Assembly: GCA_011170375.1 (NCBI GenBank)
Contig: DUEV01000003.1
Coordinates: 46,546 to 110,545, forward strand
DNA from: Dehalococcoidia bacterium
Lineage (GTDB): Bacteria > Chloroflexota > Dehalococcoidia > Dehalococcoidales > Fen-1064
Direction of reading: 5' to 3'
DNA: 64,000 nt
The first letter of the stretch is position 1. Each line of letters begins with the position of its first letter. Shown here one piece after another: positions 26,514 to 37,032 of the stretch. Below the pieces are notes generated by a model. That model was not told the origin of the DNA. It worked only from the letters and a program-made list of their open reading frames with translations, and did no database searches. The translations under genes were made by a program, and so were the position numbers.

Positions 26514-26627
26514 ATGGAAAATCTGAGTTCTTTAGGCACCTTGTTGGGAGGATTGGGTTTCCTTCTTCTTGGTTGTGGTTTGTTGTGGTGGGTTTCGCTA
26601 TACGATAAATATAATAAGTCCAAGTAA
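26514..26627 (+). CDS. 37-residue single-span membrane peptide
   Basis: A short frame with GGAGGTGA immediately upstream. The product has an N-terminal polar start (MENLSSLG), one hydrophobic helix (LLGGLGFLLLGCGLLWWV) and a basic tail (YDKYNKSK), which would place the C-terminus in the cytoplasm. The strong ribosome-binding site and sharp amphipathic order make chance unlikely. No family recognised. Confidence 0.6.
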   Translation: MENLSSLGTLLGGLGFLLLGCGLLWWVSLYDKYNKSK

Positions 26628-26680
26628 AATAAAAGAAACTTAATCCAATACTCCTTTTTAATATCCGTAAATAGAGGGAA

Positions 26681-27382
26681 ATGATGGCCGGCAAATGGAA
26701 GACTATCGGAGAAGGGTTAGCTGGGGTATCGATTATGGCAATATCTCTGATTACACCTTTTCTCAATCACCGGCGTAGATATTGGGGTGCCACCAATGAT
26801 GAAATTCAACGGGCCTTACCGGGCGATGACCTGGTGCCCGACCTGAAAGGCGAGTACGTACACGCCATCACTATCAATGCGCGTGCCGCCGATACCTGGC
26901 CCTGGCTGGTGCAGATCGGACAGGGGCGGGGCGGATTCTACAGCTACGAGTTGCTGGAAAACATGATTGGCTGCAAGATAAAAAACGCCGATGAGATAGT
27001 CCCCGAGTGGCAGCACTTAGAGGTCGGGGACAGCATCCCGATGCACCCCACTATGGGCAGCCCTTATAAAGTCACCGCCAGTGAACCGAACCGCGCCCTC
27101 GTCCTTCTACTCAGAGTCGACATGCAAACCGGAAACACCTTTGAGCTCACCGGCAAGATACCGGAGAAGTACCAGAACTCCAGCTGGGTTTTCTTTCTCG
27201 ACGAGCGTGATTACGGGACTACGCGGCTTATCAGCCGCTCCCGTAACGACTGGAACGATAGTCTGGGAAACACGCTGTTCTTCGGCATCTTTGGAAACTT
27301 CACACTAGAGATGGACCGCAAGATGCTACTCGGAATTAAAGAGCGGGTGGAGGCTGCTGGGACACGCTTTGTCACAGCTTAG
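26681..27382 (+). CDS. SRPBCC-type (START-like) protein with N-terminal membrane segment
   Basis: 233 residues, with ATG codons at 26681 and 26684 after GAGGGA. An N-terminal hydrophobic stretch (GEGLAGVSIMAISLITPFL) probably anchors it. The rest fits the SRPBCC/polyketide-cyclase-like helix-grip fold: ITINARAADTWPWLVQIGQGRGGFYSYE and a C-terminal long helix. Such domains bind hydrophobic ligands. The gene is more GC-rich than its two neighbours, so this accessory stretch may be assembled from different sources. Confidence 0.7.
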   Translation: MMAGKWKTIGEGLAGVSIMAISLITPFLNHRRRYWGATNDEIQRALPGDDLVPDLKGEYVHAITINARAADTWPWLVQIGQGRGGFYSYELLENMIGCKIKNADEIVPEWQHLEVGDSIPMHPTMGSPYKVTASEPNRALVLLLRVDMQTGNTFELTGKIPEKYQNSSWVFFLDERDYGTTRLISRSRNDWNDSLGNTLFFGIFGNFTLEMDRKMLLGIKERVEAAGTRFVTA

Positions 27383-27410
27383 GCCGGTGATAGAATAGTC
27401 AGGAGGGCGT

Positions 27411-28556
27411 ATGAAACAAATACTTGAAAATGTCCCGCATCTGATTTGGAACGGACATGATGAATCAGTCCTGCGAAATGACGAACTCAGCGATGACTTA
27501 CATATTGTTTCAGCAATAAAATTTACTTTGGACTACATCAATCGCCCTGTTAGCAAAACAGAAGTAGCCGGCTTAACCGGCGCCGCCTTTTATATGGGAT
27601 GGAATGCTAAGCATCTATTCTCAGGCCAAGGTGGTTCGGTATTCCCGTTTCCTTACGAACAAGAAACCAGCTCGTATGATTCTCCATGCTGCTGTTATTT
27701 CAACCTGCTGTTCCAGTATACGGCCATACACCATGAGATAATTAGAAAAGGAAGCAGAAGCCTGTGGGACAAGATTTGTAGTTCAATAAACAACGGTGTT
27801 CCGGCTATAGCCGTCGAATGGGATCCTGCTGAGAGACGGGGACATTCAGCGATCATTAGTGGTTTTGACAGTGAAGAGAAGGAATTTCTCGGCAGAATAT
27901 ACGAAGGGAAAAAACGAGAAGATTACACTCAAATTACTCCTCAGAATCTTAATTACGCAATCGTTCTCACACCTGATGAATCTTGGAAAAATAAGCCATC
28001 TGGTACGGCAATGAGAAAATTCGGTATTCAGTCTCTTGCCAATGCTGTAAAGCTCTTGGAAGGTGCCTCTTTTAGTGATGAGGAAAAGTGGCAACTTGGC
28101 ATCGGCTGCTACGAAACTCAGGCACGCCTCATACTTGAAAGGATGAATCCTAATTACGTTGATGGCCACACATATTTTCTTTTGGATCATTTTTTGTTCT
28201 GGAGAATGCAGGTTCTTCTGATATGCCGGTCTTATGCCTGCGAGTATCTACATTTTCTACTAAGTCAAAACGTACTTGACGACCAAAAAAGCTTGCTTGA
28301 AGCCATTATGATTGAATATGAACGGTTTAAAGATTACTTCAAATCCAAGCTCACAATCCACGCTAATCTTGAAAGCGTAACGAATGGTCGGCCTCTTATC
28401 TGGAACCACAACGGTAACAACATTCCTACAATGCAGCTGTTTATGTCGGAAGAAGGCAGGAGGGAATTTGCCTCGTTTCTGCACGATTTGAAACAAATCG
28501 AGGAGAAAACCCTGTCATTATTGAGGGATTTAGTCAATATTTATTCTAGCGTGTGA
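27411..28556 (+). CDS. BtrH-like/C39-peptidase-like protein of unknown function
   Basis: 381 residues, AGGAGGGCG before the ATG. The first 190 residues resemble BtrH N-terminal-type, papain-like proteins: AIKFTLDYINRPVSKTEVAG, GAAFYMGWN and RGHSAIISGFD, where the last would carry the catalytic His. The position where these proteins usually have a nucleophile Cys near residue 35 reads DDLHIVSAIKF, without Cys, so a transferase or peptidase activity is doubtful. The C-terminal half is helical and unrecognised. The gene is AT-rich compared with the housekeeping block that follows. Confidence 0.5.
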   Translation: MKQILENVPHLIWNGHDESVLRNDELSDDLHIVSAIKFTLDYINRPVSKTEVAGLTGAAFYMGWNAKHLFSGQGGSVFPFPYEQETSSYDSPCCCYFNLLFQYTAIHHEIIRKGSRSLWDKICSSINNGVPAIAVEWDPAERRGHSAIISGFDSEEKEFLGRIYEGKKREDYTQITPQNLNYAIVLTPDESWKNKPSGTAMRKFGIQSLANAVKLLEGASFSDEEKWQLGIGCYETQARLILERMNPNYVDGHTYFLLDHFLFWRMQVLLICRSYACEYLHFLLSQNVLDDQKSLLEAIMIEYERFKDYFKSKLTIHANLESVTNGRPLIWNHNGNNIPTMQLFMSEEGRREFASFLHDLKQIEEKTLSLLRDLVNIYSSV

Positions 28557-28644
28557 CATAGACGGTTGTTTTGCTATTGGGCATATAGGTAATTTTTTGT
28601 CGATATCCTGAATCCAGTGGTATAATAGCCACACGGTAGCAGAG

Positions 28645-30421
<1,777 letters not shown>

Positions 30422-30513
30422 TTATCAGCACAAAAAAAGACCCGAAGGTTGATAGTATTCCTGTCCCCGCTTCTGCTATCATTACATGGGCAAGAATCCG
30501 CTAGGAGGCAAAT

Positions 30514-31527
30514 ATGACAACTAAAATTGGCATCAATGGCTTTGGGAGAATCGGTAGACTGACGCTGCGGACCATTCATCAGTACTATAAAGACAGCCTT
30601 GAGGTGGTCGCTGTCAACGATATTACCGACACCAGGACCAGCTCCCACCTCTTGAGATGGGACACCAACTACGGCCATTTCCCCTGTGAGTTGGGACCAG
30701 ATGGCAACTCAATCATAGTTGACGGTCAAAAGATAACGACGTTGTCTGAGCGTGAACCGGCCAATATCCCCTGGAAGAATCTCGGGGTGGACATCGTTAT
30801 AGAATCGACCGGACTGTTTACCGACGCCAAGCTAGCCGCTGCTCACATGAAAGGCGGTGCTAAGAAAGTGCTCATCTCAGCACCGGCCAAGAACGAAGAC
30901 GTCACCATTGTCCTCGGCGTCAACGAGAGCCAGTATGACCCAGCCAAACACAATATCATATCCAATGCCTCCTGTACTACCAACGGCCTCGCCCCCCCGG
31001 CCAAGGTACTGACTGATAATTTCGGCATTGTCAAGGGACTGATGACCACTATCCACGCTTACACTAATGACCAGAAGGTGATGGACGTAGTACACAAGGA
31101 CCTGCGACGTGCCCGCGCCGCAGCCCTTAACATCATCCCCACCAGTACCGGTGCTGCCGCTGCTATCGGCAGGGTACTCCCTGAACTGGATGGGCGCCTC
31201 AATGGCATCGCCCTCCGGGTGCCGACGTCCACTGTTTCCCTTGTCGACCTTATCGTTGAGCTCAGTACCAGGGTCACTGCAGAACAGGTAAATCAGGCAT
31301 TCAAAGAAGCCGCTGACGGACCTATGGCAGGGATACTGGAATACTGCGAGCAGGAACTGGTCAGTATCGACTTCAAGGGAAATCCAGCAAGCTCCATCAT
31401 AGACGCACCCAACACCACAGTCATCGGAGATAACATGGCCAAAGTACTAGCCTGGTATGACAACGAGTGGGGTTATAGCTGCCGCCTGGCTGACCTTGCC
31501 GCTTTTGTTGTCAAAAAGGGATTATAG
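30514..31527 (+). CDS. gap: Type I glyceraldehyde-3-phosphate dehydrogenase
   Basis: 337 residues. NAD-binding INGFGRIGR is at the N-terminus and the nucleophile is Cys154 in NASCTTN, followed by the catalytic His region TIHAYTNDQ. WYDNEWGYS near the C-terminus is standard. One oddity is LAPPAKVL after the active-site segment, where LAPVAKVL is usual. AGGAGG precedes the ATG. It oxidises glyceraldehyde 3-phosphate in glycolysis, or runs in reverse in gluconeogenesis. Confidence 0.97.
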   Translation: MTTKIGINGFGRIGRLTLRTIHQYYKDSLEVVAVNDITDTRTSSHLLRWDTNYGHFPCELGPDGNSIIVDGQKITTLSEREPANIPWKNLGVDIVIESTGLFTDAKLAAAHMKGGAKKVLISAPAKNEDVTIVLGVNESQYDPAKHNIISNASCTTNGLAPPAKVLTDNFGIVKGLMTTIHAYTNDQKVMDVVHKDLRRARAAALNIIPTSTGAAAAIGRVLPELDGRLNGIALRVPTSTVSLVDLIVELSTRVTAEQVNQAFKEAADGPMAGILEYCEQELVSIDFKGNPASSIIDAPNTTVIGDNMAKVLAWYDNEWGYSCRLADLAAFVVKKGL

Positions 31528-31534
31528 TCAACAT

Positions 31535-31563
31535 TTGACATATTGTGCCTGTATGTTTACAAT
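31535..31563 (+). promoter_or_regulatory. Consensus promoter for the tubulin-like gene
   Basis: TTGACA at 31535-31540, a 17-base spacer, TACAAT at 31558-31563. Transcription would begin at about 31570, leaving a leader of about 26 bases with GAGGTG before the GTG start. It begins 8 bases after the gap stop. Confidence 0.8.
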
Positions 31564-31595
31564 AGCACCATCATACTTCTTGTCGAGGTGTAAAA

Positions 31596-32774
31596 GTGAA
31601 GTTACTGATCATTGGTTTTGGACAGTGCGGGTCTAATATTGCTGATAGCTTTGCCCGAATAAACAGCCGGGCCAAAGCCCGGCGCAGAATCGAGATAGCC
31701 ACCGGCGTCTTCGCCGTCAATACTGACCTCGCCGACCTGAGCGGACTGGCTCATATCAAGTCCGACTACCGCCACAGAATCCTTATTGGAGGACGAAAGT
31801 CAGGTGGTCACGGAGTTGGCAAGATAAATGAACTAGGCGCTGAAATCGCCAGAGAAGACGCCGACAAGGTTATCGACGCCATCCGGGCAACACCACGCTT
31901 CTTCGAATCAGATGCTTTCTTATTGATTGCGGGGGCTGCCGGAGGTACCGGTTCCGGCTCAATCTCAATCATGACCCAGATACTCAAGGAACGCTATATC
32001 GACAAGCCAATCTATAACCTCATTGTCCTTCCCTTCGAACACGAAGAGCGCACCGAGGAGAGGACCATCTATAACTCGGCCACCTGCCTGAAATCGGCCA
32101 GCGCCGTGGCTGATGCCATCTTCCTGGTCGATAACCAGAGGTACGTCAAGAAGAACGCTACTCTGAGGACTAACCTTGCCGGTATCAACCACCTCATCGT
32201 CGAGCCATTCTATAACATGCTCTGTGCCGGTGAGGAGAAGAAGCCCAAGTATGTCGGTGCCAGGCTACTCGATGCCGGAGACATCATCCAGAGTATAGCC
32301 GGCTGGTCTGTTATTGGCTACGGACAGGCACAATTGCCCCCCTTCCGTCTCCCCTTCCGGACATCACGCAACTTCCGTGACAAGAGCACGGAAATCCACC
32401 GTGGCATCGAGGCAATGGATGCCGCCGTCAGCGAGCTGTCTTTCAAGTGCAATCCTGCCGATGCTGCCCGCGCGTTGTACCTCGTCTCCGCCCCCAGCAA
32501 GGAGATGAACCTCACTGTCATCAAGGAACTCGGCGAATACCTCAAGAGCCTTGCTCCCGAAGCCATCATAAGAAACGGTGATTATCCGCGAAACAGCGGT
32601 GCCCTCGACGTCTCTATTATCCTGTCCGAACTCAGAGATGTGGAGAAGGTCAGGAGATACTATCTTGAAGCCGCCCAGGTCGTTAGCGCTATCCAGGAGC
32701 GGCAGAAAGATATCGATTCCAAGCTCAAGGAGATAGACGAAATCTCCAAAGACGTGCCGTCTCTCTTACAATAG
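31596..32774 (+). CDS. Tubulin/FtsZ-superfamily GTPase, non-canonical
   Basis: 392 residues. The N-terminus IIGFGQCGSNIADSFARI is the T1 loop and GGTGSG at residues 116-121 is the tubulin signature T4 loop that holds GTP phosphates. The T7 catalytic loop is probably LLDAGDIIQSI, which keeps the two acidic residues of NLDFAD in FtsZ but has Leu for Asn. The rest differs strongly from FtsZ, and the C-terminus is a helical, charged segment and not an FtsZ-type binding peptide. It likely forms or caps filaments, but its role is unknown. It has its own promoter after gap and a terminator after it. Confidence 0.75.
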   Translation: MKLLIIGFGQCGSNIADSFARINSRAKARRRIEIATGVFAVNTDLADLSGLAHIKSDYRHRILIGGRKSGGHGVGKINELGAEIAREDADKVIDAIRATPRFFESDAFLLIAGAAGGTGSGSISIMTQILKERYIDKPIYNLIVLPFEHEERTEERTIYNSATCLKSASAVADAIFLVDNQRYVKKNATLRTNLAGINHLIVEPFYNMLCAGEEKKPKYVGARLLDAGDIIQSIAGWSVIGYGQAQLPPFRLPFRTSRNFRDKSTEIHRGIEAMDAAVSELSFKCNPADAARALYLVSAPSKEMNLTVIKELGEYLKSLAPEAIIRNGDYPRNSGALDVSIILSELRDVEKVRRYYLEAAQVVSAIQERQKDIDSKLKEIDEISKDVPSLLQ

Positions 32775-32811
32775 ACTTGAGTTACTCGGACTAACTACAT
32801 GACGTTATCCC

Positions 32812-32839
32812 GATGGCCCCCTTAGGGGGGCCATCTTTT
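32812..32839 (+). terminator. Rho-independent terminator after the tubulin-like gene
   Basis: GATGGCCCCC (32812-32821) pairs with GGGGGCCATC (32826-32835) around TTAG and is followed by TTTTG. Confidence 0.9.
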
Positions 32840-32909
32840 GTCTCTTACTCACCTGGGGAAAAGCATTACTGGCACCACAAAAAGCTATTCGTTTCTCTGA
32901 AAAAAATCT

Positions 32910-32937
32910 TTGGAAACCGACCGATATAGGGTATAAT
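32910..32937 (+). promoter_or_regulatory. Promoter of the dnaX-ybaB-recR operon
   Basis: TTGGAA at 32910-32915 and TATAAT at 32932-32937, 16 bases apart. Transcription would start at about 32944, only five bases before the dnaX ATG at 32949, so the mRNA is nearly leaderless. Confidence 0.65.
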
Positions 32938-32948
32938 ATAGGCGAAAA

Positions 32949-34523
32949 ATGGCTTCACAGGTCTTTTATCGTAAATTTCGCTCACAAACACTTGCTGAAG
33001 TGGTGGGCCAGGAACCGGTAACACAAACGCTGCTTAACGCTCTCACCAGCAGCCGCATCTCACACGCCTATTTGTTCTGCGGACCGCGGGGCACCGGTAA
33101 GACCAGCACTGCCCGCATCGTTGCCAAGGCAGTCAACTGCCTGACCAATGGCCAGGGTGAGCCGTGTAACACCTGCGAAATGTGCCAGGCGATAACTGAA
33201 GGTAGGGCTCTGGACGTTATCGAAATCGATGCCGCCAGCAACACTGGGGTCGACGATATCCGGAGTCTTCGCGAGAAGGTTAATTACGCACCCAACCAGG
33301 CCCGCTACAAGGTCTATATCATTGATGAAGTACACATGCTCAGTACCAGTGCCTCAAACGCCCTGCTCAAGACCCTTGAGGAACCCCCGGCACACGTCAT
33401 TTTTATCCTGGCAACTACCGAATCCCACAAGATACTCCCCACCATAATGTCCCGTTGCCAGCGTTTCGATTTCCACCGCATTGCTCAGGATGATATTGTA
33501 GGTCATCTTAACCACATCTGTAATGTCGAGGGTATCACTATTGAGCCGGAGGCGGTGCGTCTTGTCGCCAGGAGTGCCACTGGCAGTCTGCGCGATGCCC
33601 TCAACCTGCTTGAGCAGCTTACCACCTACTACGGCACCGATATCACACTGCACCAGACACGGGAAATGTTGGGCATCACCGGAGACTGGCGTACTAAAAA
33701 GCTCGCCAGGCATATCATCAACAACGATGTTGCCGTCGGTGTTGCCACCATCAACAGTGTCAACACCGACGGTTTGAACCTGCGACAGTTCAACCGGGAA
33801 CTGGTCGAATACCTGCGAGGATTGCTGCTGGTCAAGACCGGTGCTGAGGAAGCGGTGGACCTCACCGCTGAAGACCTCGCCGAGCTGAAAGAACTGGCAT
33901 CCCAGGCCTCACTCCCACAGGTACTGAAAGCAGTTAAGGTCTTCGGGCAGCTTGAGCTTGACCTAGAGAGCCACTCCACCCTGCCCCTGGAGCTGGCCAT
34001 CGTTGACTGCAGCCTGGCATCACTGCCAGAGCAGGAGAGACCTGCCCAACAACCCGAATACGAGGCTCCCCAGCCCCAAAAGAAGGCGGCGGCAGCACCA
34101 CCCACCTCCCGACCCGAGGAGTCCCAGCCAGTACCTGAAACCACCCCAGCCGAGGTAACCCCATCCGCGTCCTATGCCAGTTCCCCCCAGACATTTGATG
34201 ATGAGATAGCAAGATTGCGGCAGGACTGGAAAAGGCTGATTGCAGAAGCGCCACCGGAAATCAGAAGGACACCAGCAATGGCAATTCTCCGTAGCGCCGG
34301 TGTCATGCCGGTATCGATTGACAACGGGACGGTAATACTCTCCTCCAGATACCCCTATCTTAAAGAGAAACTTGAGGACCCGGAAAACCAGAGAGTGGTC
34401 GAAAATGCTATCAGTAGTTTTCTAGGACGCCCGTGCCGGGTGCGTTGTGTCTCCGAAGACAATCACCTGGTTAGAGAAGCCCTGAGACTGGGAGGTCAGA
34501 TTGTTAATACGGAGGAAGAATGA
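32949..34523 (+). CDS. dnaX: DNA polymerase III subunits gamma/tau
   Basis: 524 residues. The clamp-loader ATPase has GPRGTGKTSTARI (Lys51 in Walker A), a zinc module starting at CLTNGQGEPCNTCEMC, IIDEVHMLS (Walker B) and the sensor 1 and 2 regions. Domain III follows; then a Pro/Gln-rich linker at about residues 360-410 and a C-terminal tau-like region. There is no strong ribosome-binding site, in line with the short leader. The stop overlaps the ybaB ATG (ATGA). Confidence 0.95.
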   Translation: MASQVFYRKFRSQTLAEVVGQEPVTQTLLNALTSSRISHAYLFCGPRGTGKTSTARIVAKAVNCLTNGQGEPCNTCEMCQAITEGRALDVIEIDAASNTGVDDIRSLREKVNYAPNQARYKVYIIDEVHMLSTSASNALLKTLEEPPAHVIFILATTESHKILPTIMSRCQRFDFHRIAQDDIVGHLNHICNVEGITIEPEAVRLVARSATGSLRDALNLLEQLTTYYGTDITLHQTREMLGITGDWRTKKLARHIINNDVAVGVATINSVNTDGLNLRQFNRELVEYLRGLLLVKTGAEEAVDLTAEDLAELKELASQASLPQVLKAVKVFGQLELDLESHSTLPLELAIVDCSLASLPEQERPAQQPEYEAPQPQKKAAAAPPTSRPEESQPVPETTPAEVTPSASYASSPQTFDDEIARLRQDWKRLIAEAPPEIRRTPAMAILRSAGVMPVSIDNGTVILSSRYPYLKEKLEDPENQRVVENAISSFLGRPCRVRCVSEDNHLVREALRLGGQIVNTEEE

Positions 34524-34825
34524 ACTTATCAATGATTAACCAGGCACGTCAACTCAAAGCCCAGCTCGACGAGGCCCAAAAGGAACTGGCCAAGACTGAG
34601 GTTGTTGCTGAGGCTGGCAAGGGGGCCGTCAAGGTCACGGCCAACGGCCAGCAGCAGATACTGTCAGTCACAATATCACCCGAAGCAATGGACGCCAATG
34701 ATGTGAAGCAACTGGAGCGGTTGCTTCTAAAGGCAATTACTGACGCTCAGGCTAAATCTCAAAAAGTGGCCAACAAGCGTATGAAGAAGTTAACCGGCGG
34801 TATCCACATTCCCGGTCTGTTCTGA
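34520..34825 (+). CDS. ybaB: YbaB/EbfC nucleoid-associated protein
   Basis: 101 residues. Helical N-terminus ([19 protein letters not shown]), central [19 protein letters not shown] and a C-terminal helix [17 protein letters not shown] are the YbaB pattern. These dimers bind DNA and are nearly always found between dnaX and recR, as here. The start overlaps the dnaX stop by four bases. Confidence 0.95.
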   Translation: MNLSMINQARQLKAQLDEAQKELAKTEVVAEAGKGAVKVTANGQQQILSVTISPEAMDANDVKQLERLLLKAITDAQAKSQKVANKRMKKLTGGIHIPGLF

Positions 34826-34838
34826 CGGAGAGTTTACA

Positions 34839-35450
34839 TTGCATCAGAGGTCTATACCTGCAGCTGACGCCATAAACCGGCTTATCGAGGAGTTGAACAA
34901 GCTACCCGGCATCGGGCCCAAGAGTGCCCAACGCCTGGCCTTTTACCTGCTCCGCGCCCCCCGGGAGCAGACCAGTCTCCTCGCCGACACGATACTCACT
35001 GTTAAGCAGAAAATCACGCTGTGCTCAACCTGCTGCAATGTCACCGATACTGACCCATGCCCTATCTGCCGCAGTGACCAGCGGGACCAGAGTATGATTT
35101 GCGTGGTAGAGCAACCCCAAGACATCCTAGCCATCGAACACACCGGGAGTTATCGAGGCCTCTATCACGTACTGCATGGGGCTATCTCACCGACCGAGGG
35201 CATCGGCGCTAATGATGTCAGGATTACGGAGCTTACCAGTCGATTACAGAATGGGACAGTACAGGAAGTCATCCTGGCCACCAATACCAACCTCGAAGGT
35301 GAGCAGACTGCCCTATACCTTAACCAGCTCCTTTCGCCACTCGGTATCAAGGTTACCCGCCTTGCCCATGGACTCCCCTTCGGCACGGAGCTGGAATACG
35401 CCGACGACAACACCCTGACCCGTGCCCTCGAAGGCAGACACACGCTTTAG
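34839..35450 (+). CDS. recR: Recombination mediator RecR
   Basis: 203 residues. A helix-hairpin-helix ([20 protein letters not shown]) is followed by the four-cysteine zinc finger [16 protein letters not shown] and a Toprim domain ([19 protein letters not shown]). It acts with RecO to load RecA on gapped DNA. The start is a TTG at 34839 after GGAG, 13 bases from ybaB. recO lies 1.6 kb downstream on the same strand. Confidence 0.95.
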   Translation: MHQRSIPAADAINRLIEELNKLPGIGPKSAQRLAFYLLRAPREQTSLLADTILTVKQKITLCSTCCNVTDTDPCPICRSDQRDQSMICVVEQPQDILAIEHTGSYRGLYHVLHGAISPTEGIGANDVRITELTSRLQNGTVQEVILATNTNLEGEQTALYLNQLLSPLGIKVTRLAHGLPFGTELEYADDNTLTRALEGRHTL

Positions 35451-35528
35451 ATACCAAACCAATCGGTAGCAGCAGATACCAGGAAAAGCACCTCTAGTAT
35501 TACAGCACTAGCCATAATAGGAGCCGAA

Positions 35529-36332
35529 ATGACCAGCCAGCACGGGGGATACAAGGAATGGGAGTTCGTTGCCGAGTACTATGATGCAGCCTACCAGACC
35601 GCTCGACAGAAGGATGTAGATTTCTTTGTAGGCTATTCGCAACACACTGGTGGTCGGACTCTAGAGCTGGGGTGCGGTACTGGACGCGTATTGATACCCA
35701 CTGCCGCTGCCGGTTGCGAAATCACCGGCCTCGACATATCGTCCTACATGCTTAACATCTGCCGCGAGAAACTATCGCAACAACCAGAAAAAGTACAGGG
35801 GCGTGTGAAGTTGGTCCAGGGTAACATGACCGATTTCGACACCGGTGAGATATATTCACTGGTAACGACACCCTTCCGCCCCTTCCAGCACCTTACTACC
35901 GTGGACGAGCAGAAGGCCTGCCTTAACTGCACCAACCGCCACCTTACTCCGGGCGGACTGCTGATTCTCGACCTCTTTCACCCATACCCACCAAGACTGG
36001 TACCTGACCCCAAATACATGTCCGAAATTGAAGACCTGACCGAGATGGAACTACCCGATGGTCGCCTTTTTCGGCGTACCAACCGTACAGCCGCCTATCA
36101 CCGCGAGCAGCAGTACAACGATATTGAGCTTATCTACTACATTACTCATCCCGATGGAAGGCAGGAGCGACTTGTCCAGGCATTCCCTTTCCGCTATTTC
36201 TACCGTTATGAGGTAGAGCACCTGCTTGAACTTTGTGGATTCCGGGTGATCGATATCTTCGGGGACTACGACCGCTCACCATTTTCCAACGACTCCCCGG
36301 AGATGATATTTGTTGCCGAGAAGAAAGATTGA
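35529..36332 (+). CDS. Class I SAM-dependent methyltransferase
   Basis: 267 residues. Motif I is LELGCGTGRVLIP near residue 42, then the acidic GLDISSYML and VKLVQGNMTDF. In such methyltransferases these bind S-adenosylmethionine. The C-terminal part has a beta-rich acceptor lid. The substrate is not evident. It lies between recR and a HAD hydrolase gene that begins four bases after its stop. Confidence 0.85.
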   Translation: MTSQHGGYKEWEFVAEYYDAAYQTARQKDVDFFVGYSQHTGGRTLELGCGTGRVLIPTAAAGCEITGLDISSYMLNICREKLSQQPEKVQGRVKLVQGNMTDFDTGEIYSLVTTPFRPFQHLTTVDEQKACLNCTNRHLTPGGLLILDLFHPYPPRLVPDPKYMSEIEDLTEMELPDGRLFRRTNRTAAYHREQQYNDIELIYYITHPDGRQERLVQAFPFRYFYRYEVEHLLELCGFRVIDIFGDYDRSPFSNDSPEMIFVAEKKD

Positions 36333-36336
36333 ACTC

Positions 36337-37032
36337 ATGCCCAGTCTAACTGGAATAAAGGCTATTTCCTTCGACGCCGACGGTACCCTGTGGGACTTCC
36401 AGCAGGTAATGCGCCATTCTCTCGGCAAGGTCATGGAAGAGCTGGAGCAGCTCGACCTACAGGCAGCCGCAGCACTCGATATCAATAAAATGATTGCCAT
36501 ACGGAATCGGGTAGCTGAAGAGATGAAGGGCAAAACAACCAACTTTGAAGAAATACGATTTCAAGCGTTCAAACGCACGCTTGAGGAAATTGGTCGCCCC
36601 GACGAGAAACTGGCACACCATCTCAATGAGGTCTATTACCGGCACCGCTTTGAGGACACCGAACCCTATGAAGATGTTCTGCCGACACTGCAAACGTTGC
36701 GGGAGCGGTATAACCTTGGCTTGTTATCAAACGGCAACAGCTACCCAGAGCGCTGCGGATTCGAGGGTATATTTCACTCAGTAGTCTTCTCACAGGACCA
36801 CAATGTTGAGAAGCCCGACCCAGAGATATTCAGGATTGGCCTCAGGGAGCTTGGGTGTTCAGAAGCAGAACTGCTACATGTCGGCGATTCCCTGGAAAAT
36901 GACGTCGAGGGAGCGCATAATGCCAGCATCAGGTGTGCCTGGCTGAATCGAGACCATCTCGAGAACAACACCAACATTACACCGGACTACGAGATAAGCT
37001 CACTTACAGAGCTACTGTACATGCTGCCATGA
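36337..37032 (+). CDS. HAD-superfamily hydrolase
   Basis: About 231 residues from the ATG at 36337. Motif I is SFDADGTLWDF with the nucleophile Asp and the acid/base Asp; motif II is LLSNGN; a Lys lies in VEKPDPEIFRIG; motif III/IV is LHVGDSLENDVEGAHNA. The insertion between them is the C1-type helical cap. Such enzymes remove phosphate from small metabolites. Its stop overlaps the recO start by four bases. Confidence 0.85.
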   Translation: MPSLTGIKAISFDADGTLWDFQQVMRHSLGKVMEELEQLDLQAAAALDINKMIAIRNRVAEEMKGKTTNFEEIRFQAFKRTLEEIGRPDEKLAHHLNEVYYRHRFEDTEPYEDVLPTLQTLRERYNLGLLSNGNSYPERCGFEGIFHSVVFSQDHNVEKPDPEIFRIGLRELGCSEAELLHVGDSLENDVEGAHNASIRCAWLNRDHLENNTNITPDYEISSLTELLYMLP

